NCBI GenBank assembly: GCA_027922465.2
Contig: BQMF02000280.1
Span: 527,758 to 591,757 of the forward strand
Length of the DNA: 64,000 nucleotides
DNA from: Turritopsis dohrnii
Taxonomy: Eukaryota; Cnidaria; Hydrozoa; Anthoathecata; Oceaniidae
Direction of reading: 5' to 3'
This document shows positions 1-10,378 of the stretch, one piece after another (within the stretch, counting starts at the first letter, position 1; each line of letters starts with the position of its first letter). The notes beneath the pieces were generated by a model, which saw only the letters and a list, made by a program, of their open reading frames with translations, was not told where the DNA came from and made no database searches. The translations under genes were made by a program, and so were the position numbers.

Positions 1-547
1 TTGTAGAAGATTTTTGATTTTCCCACTAGCTTTTAAAATGATTCAAGAGAATTCAACGTTAAGTGATGGAAATAAATCGTTTTAGTTCAGTATTGTCTTA
101 AAAGGTTTCGTAAAAACTTTTGAAGAAACGTGTAAAACACAGAAAAATATTATTAATTGTTTTTGTTGATGACAAAAATGCTATGATTGATGATGATGAT
201 TGGTAATTAAATGCTTGGAACAGCAAACCATTGAAGCTGTGATTTCAGTGCAAAGGCGAAAATTCATTATCAATACAGGCTGAAGATTTATTTGGATTTT
301 ACGTCCTGATATAATGTGAACTGAAATCACATATATGATGTACAGCTGTAAAAGGAAACCTTTTTTATGTGGAGAACAACCAGTTCAACCAGTATTAATT
401 CAAAAAGTACATTAGTAAAAAAGCAAGTAAAAATGTGATGTCGTATATGCAATAAGAACGTCAGAAAACCAATTACGTGTAATAACAGACAAGATTGAGA
501 CACAAATAACTTGAAAGAATCGATCTGGTTGAAAAATGTGCTTCACT
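1..547. other. no gene recognised
   Basis: AT-rich sequence without a convincing open frame, splice-bounded exon or repeat that I recognise. It forms the left flank of the inverted-repeat element starting near 548. Confidence 0.4.
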
Positions 548-573
548 GACACTGGCAGTCAGGGACAACCGTA

Positions 574-857
574 AGTAAGTAAGTAAGTAAGTAACGGGAG
601 TTTTTAGTCCTTGGGCTTCCATCCGTAATGGTTGGTTCTTCCGCCCGCCGACTTGCAACTATTAGTTGACTTACCGCCAGAGATACGTATAGCATTGCTC
701 TAACTTGCCCGAAGGCCAGTGTGCAGTCACTCGATGGCTCCTAATGGGCTGACACGCTGCTTTTAAAGCGCATCGGAGTGGTGTATTGAGATACGACATG
801 ACTGGACTCGAACACGGGTCGCAGCGGTCGCACTCAAAGGTACTAACCACTACTTAG
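574..857 (-). mobile_element. tRNA-derived SINE with (ACTT)n tail
   Basis: Read on the minus strand, a tRNA-like head starts near 857 with an A-box-like stretch (TAGTGGTTAGTACC) and a B-box-like stretch (GTGTTCGAGTCC, about 800-812). The body ends in the tetranucleotide tail ACTT repeated about five times at 574-594. A body fragment similar to 597-720 recurs at 50,430-50,530, which supports a dispersed family. The head abuts the truncated 5' end of the LINE. Confidence 0.6.
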
Positions 858-858
858 A

Positions 859-1818
859 TATTATGGAATACGTGGAAAAGCCTTGGACTGGTTTAGATCT
901 TTTTTGTGTAATAGGAGCCAGTATGTTTCGATTGGTCCTTGTAAATCTCGCTATTCGAAAATTGCATATGGTGTTCCTCAAGGTTCAGTTCTTGGACCGT
1001 TGCTTTTTTTGATTTATATAAATGACATGCATAGGGCAGTTAGGTTCTCTTCTATTTTCCATTTTGCTGATGATACGAATATTTTAAATTTCAGTCGTTA
1101 TGCCAAGCAATTGGCAAAACACATCAACATTGATTTGAAACTACTATCTCATTGGCTGAATGCCAATATGATTTCTCTTAACGCTTCGAAGACTGAATAC
1201 ATAGTATTTAAACATCAAAATCGTAAAGTTGACTTTAATATTCGTATTAAGCTAAATGGGAAAAGACTATCACGCAGTTCCTCAATTATCCTCAAGTATC
1301 TTGGAATTTACATAGATGAGAATCTTAACTGGTCTAGGCATGTCAATGAACTTTCGATCAAACTTCGGAGAGCAAATTGCGCTCTGTCTAAGATTCGCCA
1401 CTTTATGACCCAGTCCCTTTTGGTTTCAGTATACCATGCCATTTTCAATCCTCATATTAGCTATGCTTGCCAGATTTGGGGACAGCGTCAAACTTACATT
1501 ACTAGGCGTATATTTTTACTTCAAAAGCGTTCTGTCAGAATCATTTCCAAACTGGATTGGCAAGCCCACTCTAATCCTATATTTCTTAATCTTGGCCTTG
1601 TTAAGTTCTTCGATTTTGTAAAGCTTCGGAACCTTCTTTTTGTACATCGATATTTACATAACAAACTTCCTCCATGTATTTATAATACTTTTCGTTTTAA
1701 CTGTGTGGATTTGAATGTCAATCTTCGTGGAAGGACATCAGGAACACTGGTAAAATACCCATTCAAAACGGTATCATTCGGTGAATATTCAATTGAAAAC
1801 CAATCAATAAATAACTAG
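859..1818 (+). pseudogene. reverse transcriptase, C-terminal part
   Basis: The frame is open from 859; the first Met is at 883. Reverse-transcriptase motifs are clear: GVPQGSVLGPLLFLIYINDM, then the catalytic box FADDTN, then the KTEY and LKYLGIYID stretches typical of LINE polymerases. The downstream thumb-like region is also present (CALSKIRHFM, SYACQIWG). It encodes polymerisation of element cDNA at a nicked target. The 5' truncation removes fingers motifs and any endonuclease, so the product should be inactive. The remaining frame has no internal stop, suggesting recent insertion. Confidence 0.85.
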
Positions 1819-2092
1819 AATTCTATTATGCAAAATCTTCAAATCGATGATTTATCAACTCATTCTTATGTGCAAACTAAATCATTAGATACAGAGTATA
1901 TGTTAACTCTTTATTTCTTAAGTTTATAGTTTACTATTCTGACATACCAATATTATTTTATTTTATGAGAATTTCTGGTGGCCTCCTCGAATAGATTCAT
2001 CTAATTGGGGTGGTCTCCTATTTGTAAATATAATAGGTATAAATTGTGAATATTGAAAAATAATAAATTACTCGCTTACTTACTTACTTACT
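859..2092 (+). mobile_element. 5'-truncated non-LTR retrotransposon (LINE)
   Basis: The element contains the C-terminal part of a reverse transcriptase frame (859-1818), then about 270 bp of 3' untranslated sequence, and ends in a short ACTT/CTTA tetranucleotide tail at 2071-2092. A microsatellite-like 3' tail instead of poly(A) fits CR1/L2/jockey-like LINEs. The endonuclease and N-terminal reverse-transcriptase motifs are missing, so the copy is dead on arrival. Confidence 0.75.
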
Positions 2093-2549
2093 ACACCATC
2101 GCTGCACAGATGAATAGAGAGATCCCGTAATTACGGGATACATCCCGAAATTAAAGGAATTTTGTTCTTTTCGAATCTACGGTGAACACACTTCCCCTGC
2201 AAGACTTGGAACTTTTTTATCTTAAACCTTTCTCAACATTTTAACGCGGCGATATGTGACCTTTCCGCGGCAACTTTTTCTAAAATCAGCAGTGGTAAAT
2301 TAAAATGGCGAGAAGTCTGGATTTGTTAATGTTACGAGTTTCAAATAGCTTGTCATAAGACCACTGATCATGATTTATGCAACCACAAGTTATTTTAAAT
2401 CTGCCATTGTCACATGTAATTGGGCTGATTTTTTGTTTTCGTGTAATTACAGTATGCACTCCATTATGGTCATCGCGTAATTACAGTATGTACAATTCAC
2501 ATCCCGTAATTACGGTATCCCTCTATTTACGGTTGTCCCTGACTGCCTG

Positions 2550-3092
2550 GGGATAGTCATTTAATCTGACAACAGAAACATAATTTACTATGGATCAATT
2601 CCATGATCACCTATACTATTTTGATACTGTATACATATGATATTTAAGGAAAACTTGATATATACTGTCAATTTTCTTTACACAAACAACAAACGTATAT
2701 ATATAAATCAAAGCACAATCCAACAAACAATCTGTTAATCAAATCAAACCAGAACACGAAACTTCTACTTTCAGCTTTTTAGGGATTTGGTTATGGATGT
2801 GTAGTCTATTTTCAGTACCGAAATCTGTTGTTTTTTTCATTTGGGATTTACAATGGTCATTTTTATCAAATAATAAATATATAAATATATAATATTTTTT
2901 TGAACAGAAATGTTTATTCTGAATACTTGAATTCAATTTTATAAATTGTCACTTTAAGCCTATCTCTTTTTCGAAAATAACTCTTCTGTTCAAATTTGAA
3001 GTGCTAATTTGAAGTGCTTTTAATTGCTTTTGGTAGTTATTTGCTTATTCATTTATTTAAAATTTAAAAACATAAAAATAAATGACTTTAAA
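2550..3092. other. no gene recognised
   Basis: AT-rich intergenic sequence between two mobile elements; no recognisable coding or structural feature. Confidence 0.35.
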
Positions 3093-3889
3093 GGCCTTAT
3101 GTTTGTAATTTGTGGACGAGACATTCCACAAAAACTCCTCTTCCTGCCACAAATTAATAAATTTGTCAGTTGATGCTAACTTAACCAACGACATGTTTAT
3201 TTAATATGCAGACTATCACTTTGTTTTTCTCCTTCATAAGCTGCAAGAACTCATCGCGTGACTATACTAAAGTGAGTAAAACAATAGAACTGACGTAATT
3301 CAATAGAGAAATTCCATCATTTTTTAAATGAAAACTCAAACATGTTTGAGTTATCATTTTTAAATGATAGTTGAAAATGACGGGTACTTTTTGTCATTTT
3401 TTGAGCGTTTACACGATCAGTTTTAAATGATCATTTAAAAAATGTCATTTTAAAATGATCGTTTATTTTAGCCTTAACGCATTACTGTGCAATGTTTCTC
3501 GATAGATGGACTTATTATATAATATTAAACTTCATATTTCTTCAAAACTTTCCGGCGAAATTCTTAACAACTTTGAATATTCATAATGATCTTCTCCTTG
3601 AAATTCCTTCACAAGCGTGTTAAGAATTCCTAAGAAGTTTCGTTTTTGAAGCCAAGGTGAAACTCAATGTCTTCGTTTCTGCCTTTCATTTTTCCTCTTT
3701 CGTCATTTGGACATAACAGCAACAACTACGTTTGCTGCCGCCGGACTTCATGACTAAAAAGTACTCTTATCATAAAAGATGTTGTAATCATAAATGATCG
3801 TGTAAACAGATGTTCTAATCATTTTTTAAAGGATTAAAAAAATTATCATTTGTCATTTATCATTTTAAAATGATCGTGTATTTCAGCCT
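3093..3889. mobile_element. rearranged pair of PIF/Harbinger remnants
   Basis: Positions 3093-3474 match, in the same direction, the right half of the element at 9456-10378. Positions 3475-3889 match its left half in reverse complement, including the coding remnant of the transposase N-terminus. Two right-pointing ends (AGCCT, at 3474 and 3889) therefore follow each other, each followed by TAA. The inner end sits exactly at a TAA that exists in the uninterrupted copy, so I infer one copy inserted into another, with later loss of the remaining halves. Confidence 0.65.
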
Positions 3890-3897
3890 TAAGTTTC

Positions 3898-3972
3898 ATG
3901 CATATCGCAATCATCAGATGTATAAAATTTTATACATTTATATTTTATACATCTAATGATTGTGATATGCAT
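3898..3972. repeat. near-perfect 30-bp-stem hairpin
   Basis: About 30 bp starting ATGCATATCGCAATCATCAG is repeated in reverse complement with two mismatches, separated by about 15 bp. It lies a few bases from the end of the Harbinger remnant. It may be a small foldback element; nothing indicates a gene. Confidence 0.7.
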
Positions 3973-4713
3973 TTGATTGTATAATGTTGTAAGATGCAAG
4001 TGTCTCCTGTTGAATTACATTGTTTTGTCGTGATTTTATGGTATAAAGGATGTCAAGCTTCTGCAACAATAAAGATCATATGTTTTTTATGCTAAAATTG
4101 CCTTACACATTGGTGCAGTTGTTGATATTTAGTTGTTTAAGGGAAAGTATTACTCAGCAAAATTTACAAGAGAAACATTATCATTTGACCATCTTCATTT
4201 CTTAATAAGTTCAAAATAAGTTGTTTTGTGGTATTAAATTCAATTCTACCCTGATTAGTAAGGACAACATTTTTATCTGAGTATGACATTGATGGTAGTT
4301 ATACCATTGTAGTTATTTAATGATGCATATTTTTCTTATGGTTATCAATGTTCACACAATAATTGGCAAAAGTTTCGCCACTTTGGGGATATATATAGTC
4401 GCATTTTTGCGAATCTTGTATAAAATACAAAGACTTCTGTATTAATCTCATTATTTCTGCAGCATTTTTCACATGTGCCAATAATTTTAAACTTACTAAC
4501 TAAGATCTTTTTTTGTACTTCTGATAGAAAACCAAAAAATCTTCGAGTAAATATTTCTGAAAATTGGGCATTACAATCCATAGGTCTTAGTGAAGTGCAA
4601 ATTTTGATGATAATCGTCCCAAGATACTAACCCAATCTAGAAAACAATCAATCGCCTTGCTATATTCATGAAATGTAGCTTTGATCTTCGAATTCCCAAA
4701 TTCTGGTGAGCTA
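3973..4713. other. no gene recognised
   Basis: No splice-bounded exon or recognisable domain seen. Short open frames here look random. Confidence 0.35.
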
Positions 4714-5256
4714 CCTTATCGGCCCTTTTTACGCCGGCCCTAATGTGGCGTTAATTTTGGTGCGCGGCGTTAAAAGGGCCGGCGTAAAAACGGCCAAAAA
4801 AATGGAAATTTTTCAAAAAATCGGCGTTATTTTTTAAAGTTGAAATTTAGATTTGAAAATATGAAACAAACTTTAGATGTGAAAGAACTCTTTGGAGACA
4901 ATGAAGAGTCAGATGAAGGAGAAGCTGAAGCAGAAATAAAGGTAGAATCAGATGACGATGAGGGAACTAGAGAAAATAATGAAAGCATTAATGAAAAAGA
5001 GGACGAAATAACTGTAATAGATTAAGTCTTACGATGTATTAGATGATAAATATTAGAAGACATTTGTAGTATAAGTTAAAATTTGAACAGAAAAAGTGAA
5101 AAATAGTGCTTAAAAATTTTTTTTTTCTTTTTTACTTTTGAGGCGTAAATAACGGCCCTAAGTGGCGTTAAGGCAAAATCTTGGGGTGGCGGAATAAGGG
5201 CCGGCGTAAAAAGGGCCGGCGTTAAATTAGGGCCGGCGTAAAAAGGGCCGATAAGG
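4714..5256. mobile_element. non-autonomous TA-flanked (pogo/mariner-like) element
   Basis: Terminal inverted repeats begin CCTTATCGGCCCTTTTTACG on both ends and are about 30 bp. Each is flanked by TA, the target duplication typical of Tc1/mariner/pogo. Sub-terminal GGCC/GGCGTTAA motifs are repeated several times inside. The only coding remnant is a short acidic frame at 4861-5025. At 543 bp the element cannot encode a transposase. Confidence 0.75.
4861..5025 (+). pseudogene. acidic tail, possible transposase C-terminus
   Basis: A 54-residue frame starting MKQTLDVKELFGDNEE is rich in Glu and Asp and ends EDEITVID. A good acceptor (GAAATTTAG) lies just upstream, so this may be a last exon. Acidic C-termini are common in pogo/Tigger transposases and the frame sits inside a TA-flanked element, so I infer a remnant tail. 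No catalytic residue is present. Confidence 0.35.
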
Positions 5257-5989
5257 TATATTATTTCTCTGCATAATGGATATTACTTACCGAAAAAAGC
5301 CACGCAACACAACAGGAACCAAAACCGCGCGTGCCACAAAATAATTCCTAAGTTTAATTTTTTTTAACAAATCCCACGAGGATGTTCTTCTTACAAATCA
5401 CACTGCATCCTGCTGTTTAGCGGTCATAAAAGTAATTTATACCCGGGTGTGTTTAACCAGCGTGTTTTAGGATATCGACACACAGTAAAATTTGAGTAAT
5501 CGAGTTAAAATTCTGATCAACTCGAGATTTTTTGTGCTGAACTCCTGCAAAATACGCGCGTGCGGCAGTCTATAAAGCGCCCTAACGGGCGCAATCATTG
5601 TTCGTATATTCATAAATTGGAGACTTGGAGCTCGGCAAAGTCAGGATAATAGCGAAAAAACGATTTAAGTTTTTTCAAAGATCAAACGTGTTTACATAAT
5701 ATCTGAATAGAAATTAGCGAATGAGGCATCATTGAAAGAAATATACGAGTAAAGATCAGCAACGTTAATTGAATCTTCGCAAAAAATCACATGTTTTGAA
5801 CAAAAGATATTTATTTAAGAAATGTTGAGTAGAACACAAAAACGCGTTTTTGGAAAAAGTGCTTCTAAATTTAAATTTTTTACTCTAGAAACTTAATCTA
5901 TGATCAACATTACATAGGAAACGCCAAAAATACATCTTTGCTATTTTTTGAGCAAATAGGTTAGAGACTATCCTTAACAGTAGTATATT
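5257..5989. other. no gene recognised
   Basis: Intergenic sequence without a recognisable frame or repeat. Confidence 0.35.
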
Positions 5990-6376
5990 TTAGTTTTCTT
6001 CAGGTTCATCATCTCCGATGTCTCTATCAGTGTCAGGAGACTTCACGTTAGTGCATTCGTGACATCCACATAAATATGTACACGGAGGGGAGACCGTATA
6101 ATAAATAGGACACTTATTTGACAAGTTGATTTCATTTATTTGAATGAAATCAGTTGTATTACATCGTCTGGTGGCAAAATCATCCGCTGGATGGAAAGGG
6201 TCTGGCGAAAGGAAGGCGAAACATGGATTCAAAGCAGTTCGAACCATAGATGCTACGAAGGAAAAACGCTTGCAATGACAGAGCAACGCATCTCTGGTGT
6301 GACGAAGCTTTTGCGGAGGGGGTGTGATCTTTGCCGATGTAAACTTTTGCACACCTGGCTTCGTTGACATTTTCAT
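5990..6376 (-). CDS. hypothetical protein, Cys-rich C-terminus
   Basis: A 128-residue open frame. The N-terminal half is basic. The C-terminal half contains CPIYYTVSPPCTYLCGCHEC, a compact cluster of five cysteines and a histidine that could bind zinc, followed by an acidic end (DIGDDEPEEN). I do not recognise the family. The composition looks coding, but no flanking exons were established; it could be one exon of a larger gene or a transposon-derived fragment. Confidence 0.3.
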   Translation of the reverse strand: MKMSTKPGVQKFTSAKITPPPQKLRHTRDALLCHCKRFSFVASMVRTALNPCFAFLSPDPFHPADDFATRRCNTTDFIQINEINLSNKCPIYYTVSPPCTYLCGCHECTNVKSPDTDRDIGDDEPEEN

Positions 6377-9300
6377 ATTTCAATCATACAGTTTGCATAT
6401 ACCTCGAGCAATGATATGTCGAATGTTGCATTTTCTCCAAGCCGTGTGAAAACATCCATTATCTCTGGTGAATCTTGCATTATTTTTAAAACTTTTGATT
6501 TTCCTATGCTACGGAACGAACTGAAATGGCATATCGATCTTTTGACTGAAATATAGCGAGTAAATGGCTATATATCGTTATCAGCTGTGTGAATACAGCC
6601 ATTCCTTTCTTCATGGTTAGTGACGGCATGAACGGATCAAAAAACACCTCAATATCAGCTAACGAATCACCTAAAGAATGAAGATTATTTAATCTTGCAA
6701 AATGGATATGAAAGACAAAGGTTGGGGCTATATATGTGGATCAATGAATGGGGTGTACTGCGTATTCCAATATCGGTTAAATTCAGAACAAATGGAAAAA
6801 AATACATGCCTCAACTTAGCTAGAGCTTTTTCTTTTCTGTTAAGTTTCACACAGGTGGCCTATCTGGGTAACATTTTATGAATAAAGCAATTGCTTTTTG
6901 TTTGATCCTTATTCAAAGAAAGTTTGATCTTCTAATTTGCTGATGAAATTTCATAGATTTTCCACACTTCACACACTTAGGTCTGTATAACAAAAAGATG
7001 CTCAGAAAAAATATTCCGCTCTGCAACTTGCAGACCACACTTATATGCTGGAATAATGTTAAGGGGTGTGTAGTGGTTCTGAAACAAAAAAAATCCCACA
7101 AATTCACTGGTCCATTATGGCGTAATAACCCCAAAAAACATTTTGTGACGTCATACGGAAAAAAAATTCAAAATGGCGGAAAAAAAGGTTTTTGTATATC
7201 ACTGTATAGCAAATTTTGATGCAGAATAAAGTTTCCTACCAAACATATATCTGAAAATGTATTGTAGACTATTTATGGAACACAGACGACTATTGGATTT
7301 TACCCACCCTTTCAGGAGGAGGTGTGTGGTTCTTTGTTGTTCACCTAATTTTTGCCCTCATATGAACCAGAAACTATGAAAATCGAAGTGAACAGGAGAG
7401 GACAATAAAGATAAGTCAATTTAATTCAAATAATTAGGCAATTTCTGACGAAGGTTGCCTAATTTTCATTCAATTCAATTCATTCATTCAATTCGCACAC
7501 GAGTATTTGCAAACACATTAAAGGAAACGTTTAAGATATAACCTTATCAATTACTGTAAACTACTAGTCGACAAATAAGCACATATCAAATCGTCTTCGT
7601 CATAATCATCATTGTAATCCTCAACACCTATTTCTTCGTTTCTTATATTATCCATAACATCATCCGTAACATGAGTATTTTGTAAAATGTAGAGATATGC
7701 CTGTTTCGGGAATGTAGGCGTTGATGTAAGGTATTAAATCCTGTCCAACTAGATGTAAGATGTAAGATGTATTTTACGAAATCTGTTGATCTTAGAATAA
7801 GTTGTTCCAGGAGAAATTCCTGTTCATTCAGACAAAAAAGGCTTAATCTGTACTGTGTTTTAAGTTGTACAGATTCCTTTTTCCCCAATGCAAAGTGTGA
7901 AATGTTATTAATGGGTTCTTTCAAAGATCGCTCACTTTTCTTTACTAGTTGGAATCCTTCATTTGATGCAGATTCTTCACTACTTCTTTGAAATATTGGC
8001 CATATGTGTTGAACCTGTACCTGATCTTGTTTCTTCTCTGAAATCAATGTTACTTCAAACAAAAGTTATGAACACACTACTGTGAAATTCTGATGGTAGA
8101 GCTATTTCAGAGATCATATTCATTTAAGCCAGTGATGTTTCATGAGATCTAACAACAGAATGGGAAACACCATGCCCAAAACCATTCAACAATTGAATTA
8201 ACTTTTAAGAGCCTACTATCTACCTTGTTCCCATGCTTTAAGATAGTGATTTTTTGCCCTTTGATGATGAAAATATCATATCTTGGGTGGCAATCAAAAC
8301 TTTTGGTGTAAACTCCTCCTTAATGTCCACTTATTATCTAATGTGGGGTCATCAGAAAGACATCAAGACAAAAAGGTTTAAAAGTTTAGGAGGATTCAAA
8401 CAATCCTTTAATGTCAGCTATGATGATTTGGGTGGCCACAAACATCTCATTTCTGGAACTTCTTTTACATTCTTTTTGATTTCTTTCACTGTTACCTTTC
8501 ATTGCAGCAATTCTGACTTTTCCTTTTTCAGGTGGATCATGAAATCTTTAAACTTTGACTTTATCTTCGGCTTGACTCTCCATCTACTATAAGTCTGGGC
8601 ATTTAAATCCTTATTGGCTTTAACTATTCTGACAAACTCATCATACTGTTCTTTCATCATGAGTCTCAATTAGTTTAATTACTACTTCATCAATTTAATT
8701 GAATAATAACTCAAATGACTACTGGTACAATGTATTGTTTTTACTTTTGTGAACTGAATACACATCTATATCATAACACTTCCATGATGAACGTCCTTTC
8801 TATACAATTAAACATCCTGGTCTTGCTACATCTCTTAGCTCTCCAGCATCTGATGTCATAACCTTTGCTAAGTGGTTTTCCTTTCCTCCGATCCCAAAGA
8901 TGTATACCCATTTAAATTGTACACACACATGAAAACTCAATTTATGAGAAAATATAATCTTTAAAACCTTTGAAGAAAATTTTATAATAACTGACACCTA
9001 ATAAATTGAAAGCAATCTGACTTAACATAGGACTTCCCTTTTCGCAAATGATGCAAACCTCTTCCAAAATGCCAGATCTGGTTTTATTTTATGTGATCAC
9101 ACACGACCGTTTCCATCTACCAGGAAATTTGGGTATACAAAGTTTCTGCTTTAGAACAGCCAGGTTTGACCACGGTACTTGATAACTTCTTACTGTCACT
9201 CTTCCTTGCTTTTCTCATTTTAGACAAATCTGTGAATTTTCTGTAGCAACTGCAATCTTAATGACTATTCTGGGTAATGATTAACAAGGTAACAATAATG

Positions 9301-9455
9301 CAACATAGGATATAGAGATAATTAGATTATAGAGCAGCATCTAATCTAATAACAGACAATGGAAACTAAAATTCATAGGCTGATTTATAATATTTCATAA
9401 GATTTCGATAAAGAAAACATATTTACATTCAGTAAAATTTAGTCTTAGCCTCTAA
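6377..9455. other. long stretch without recognisable gene
   Basis: Several short open frames occur (for example 7643-8062 minus and 8254-8592 plus), but none shows a domain, a motif or a consistent splice structure. Decayed genes or elements may be present. Confidence 0.3.
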
Positions 9456-9639
9456 AGGCTGAAATACACGATCAATTTAAAATGATAAATGACAAATGAT
9501 AATTTTTTTAATCCTTTAAAAAATGATTAGAACATCTGTTTACACGATCATTTATGATTACAACATTTTTTATGGTAAGAGTACTTTTTAGTCATGGAGT
9601 CCGGCGGCAGCAAACGTAGTTGTTGCTGTTATGTCCAAA

Positions 9640-9825
9640 TGACGAAAGAGGAAAAATGAAAGGCAGAAACGAAGACATTGGGTGAAACCTTGGCTTCAAA
9701 AACGAAACTTCTTAGGAATTTATAACACGCTTGTGAGGGAATTTCAAGGAGAAGATCATTATGAATATTCAAAGTTGTTAAGAATTTCGCCGGAAAATTT
9801 TGAAGAAATATGAAGTTTAATATAT
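9640..9825 (+). pseudogene. Harbinger transposase N-terminal fragment
   Basis: Plus-strand translation gives RRHWVKPWLQKRNFLGIYNT and then LLRISPENFEEI before a stop. The W-x2-PWLxxR...YN...L pattern followed by LR-S-P-F is the conserved start of PIF/Harbinger (HARBI1-type) transposases. The DDE nuclease domain is absent. Confidence 0.75.
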
Positions 9826-10023
9826 AAGTCCATCTATCGAGAAACATTGCACAGTAATGCGTTATACTCTTTCCTCTTTGGTCCTTATGTTTGTAATTTG
9901 TGGACGAAACATTCCACAAAAACTCCTCTTCCTGCCACAAATTAATAAATTTGTCAGTTGATGCTAACTTAACCAACGACATGTTTATTATGCAAACTAT
10001 CACTTTGTTTCTCTACTTCATAA

Positions 10024-10144
10024 CCCAGCCGGCACATTTGTTAAATAACCTCTGTGAAGGAGTGTATTTCTATAGAAATATACACAACATTTCAATAAAA
10101 ATGCTCTCCGTCGCAGTGACATTTTGACGATTTTGCCCACTGGG
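10024..10144. mobile_element. 121-bp MITE with CCCAGY ends
   Basis: Starts CCCAGCCGGCA and ends TGCCCACTGGG. The paralogous sequence around 3228 lacks it (TTCATAAGCTGC), giving a clean empty site and a 2-bp AA duplication. A second, diverged copy lies at 56981-57101, flanked by TA. Confidence 0.75.
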
Positions 10145-10378
10145 AAGCTGCAAAAACTCATCGCGTGACTATACTAAAGTGAGTAAAACAATAGAACTGA
10201 CGTAATTCAATAGAGAAATTCCATCATTTTTTAAATGAAAACTCAAACATGTTTGAGTTATCATTTTTAAATGACAGTTGAAAATGACGGGTACTTTTCG
10301 TCATTTTTTGAGCGTTTACACGATCAGTTTTAAATGATCATTTAAATGTCATTTTAAAATGATCGTGTATTTTAGCCT

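Larger units (their letters stand above)
548..2549. mobile_element. DNA transposon/MITE split by SINE and LINE insertions
   Basis: The motif GGCAGTCAGGGACAACCGTAA at 549-571 reappears in reverse complement at 2527-2548. Next to the right copy is a second inverted motif (AATAGAGGGATACCGTAATTACGGG) whose partner lies at about 2111-2140. Joined, both make one long terminal inverted repeat, and the left copy is interrupted between its outer and inner parts. The interrupting material (about 572-2110) is a reversed SINE plus a truncated LINE. I infer one inverted-repeat element invaded near its left end. Superfamily not assigned; no clear target duplication. Confidence 0.5.
9456..10378 (+). mobile_element. 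PIF/Harbinger remnant element
   Basis: Both ends carry the inverted repeat AGGCTGAAATACACGATC (right end with one change), and both are flanked by TAA (9453-9455 and 10379-10381), a TWA target duplication diagnostic of PIF/Harbinger. Sub-terminal AAATGATCATTT motifs are repeated. The interior encodes only the start of the transposase (about 9640-9825). It is further interrupted by a 121-bp insertion at 10024-10144. Confidence 0.85.

Noticed and set aside
7643..8592. Open frames of 112-139 residues on both strands
   Set aside because: No domain, no consistent splice sites and mutually overlapping frames; likely chance or decayed sequence.
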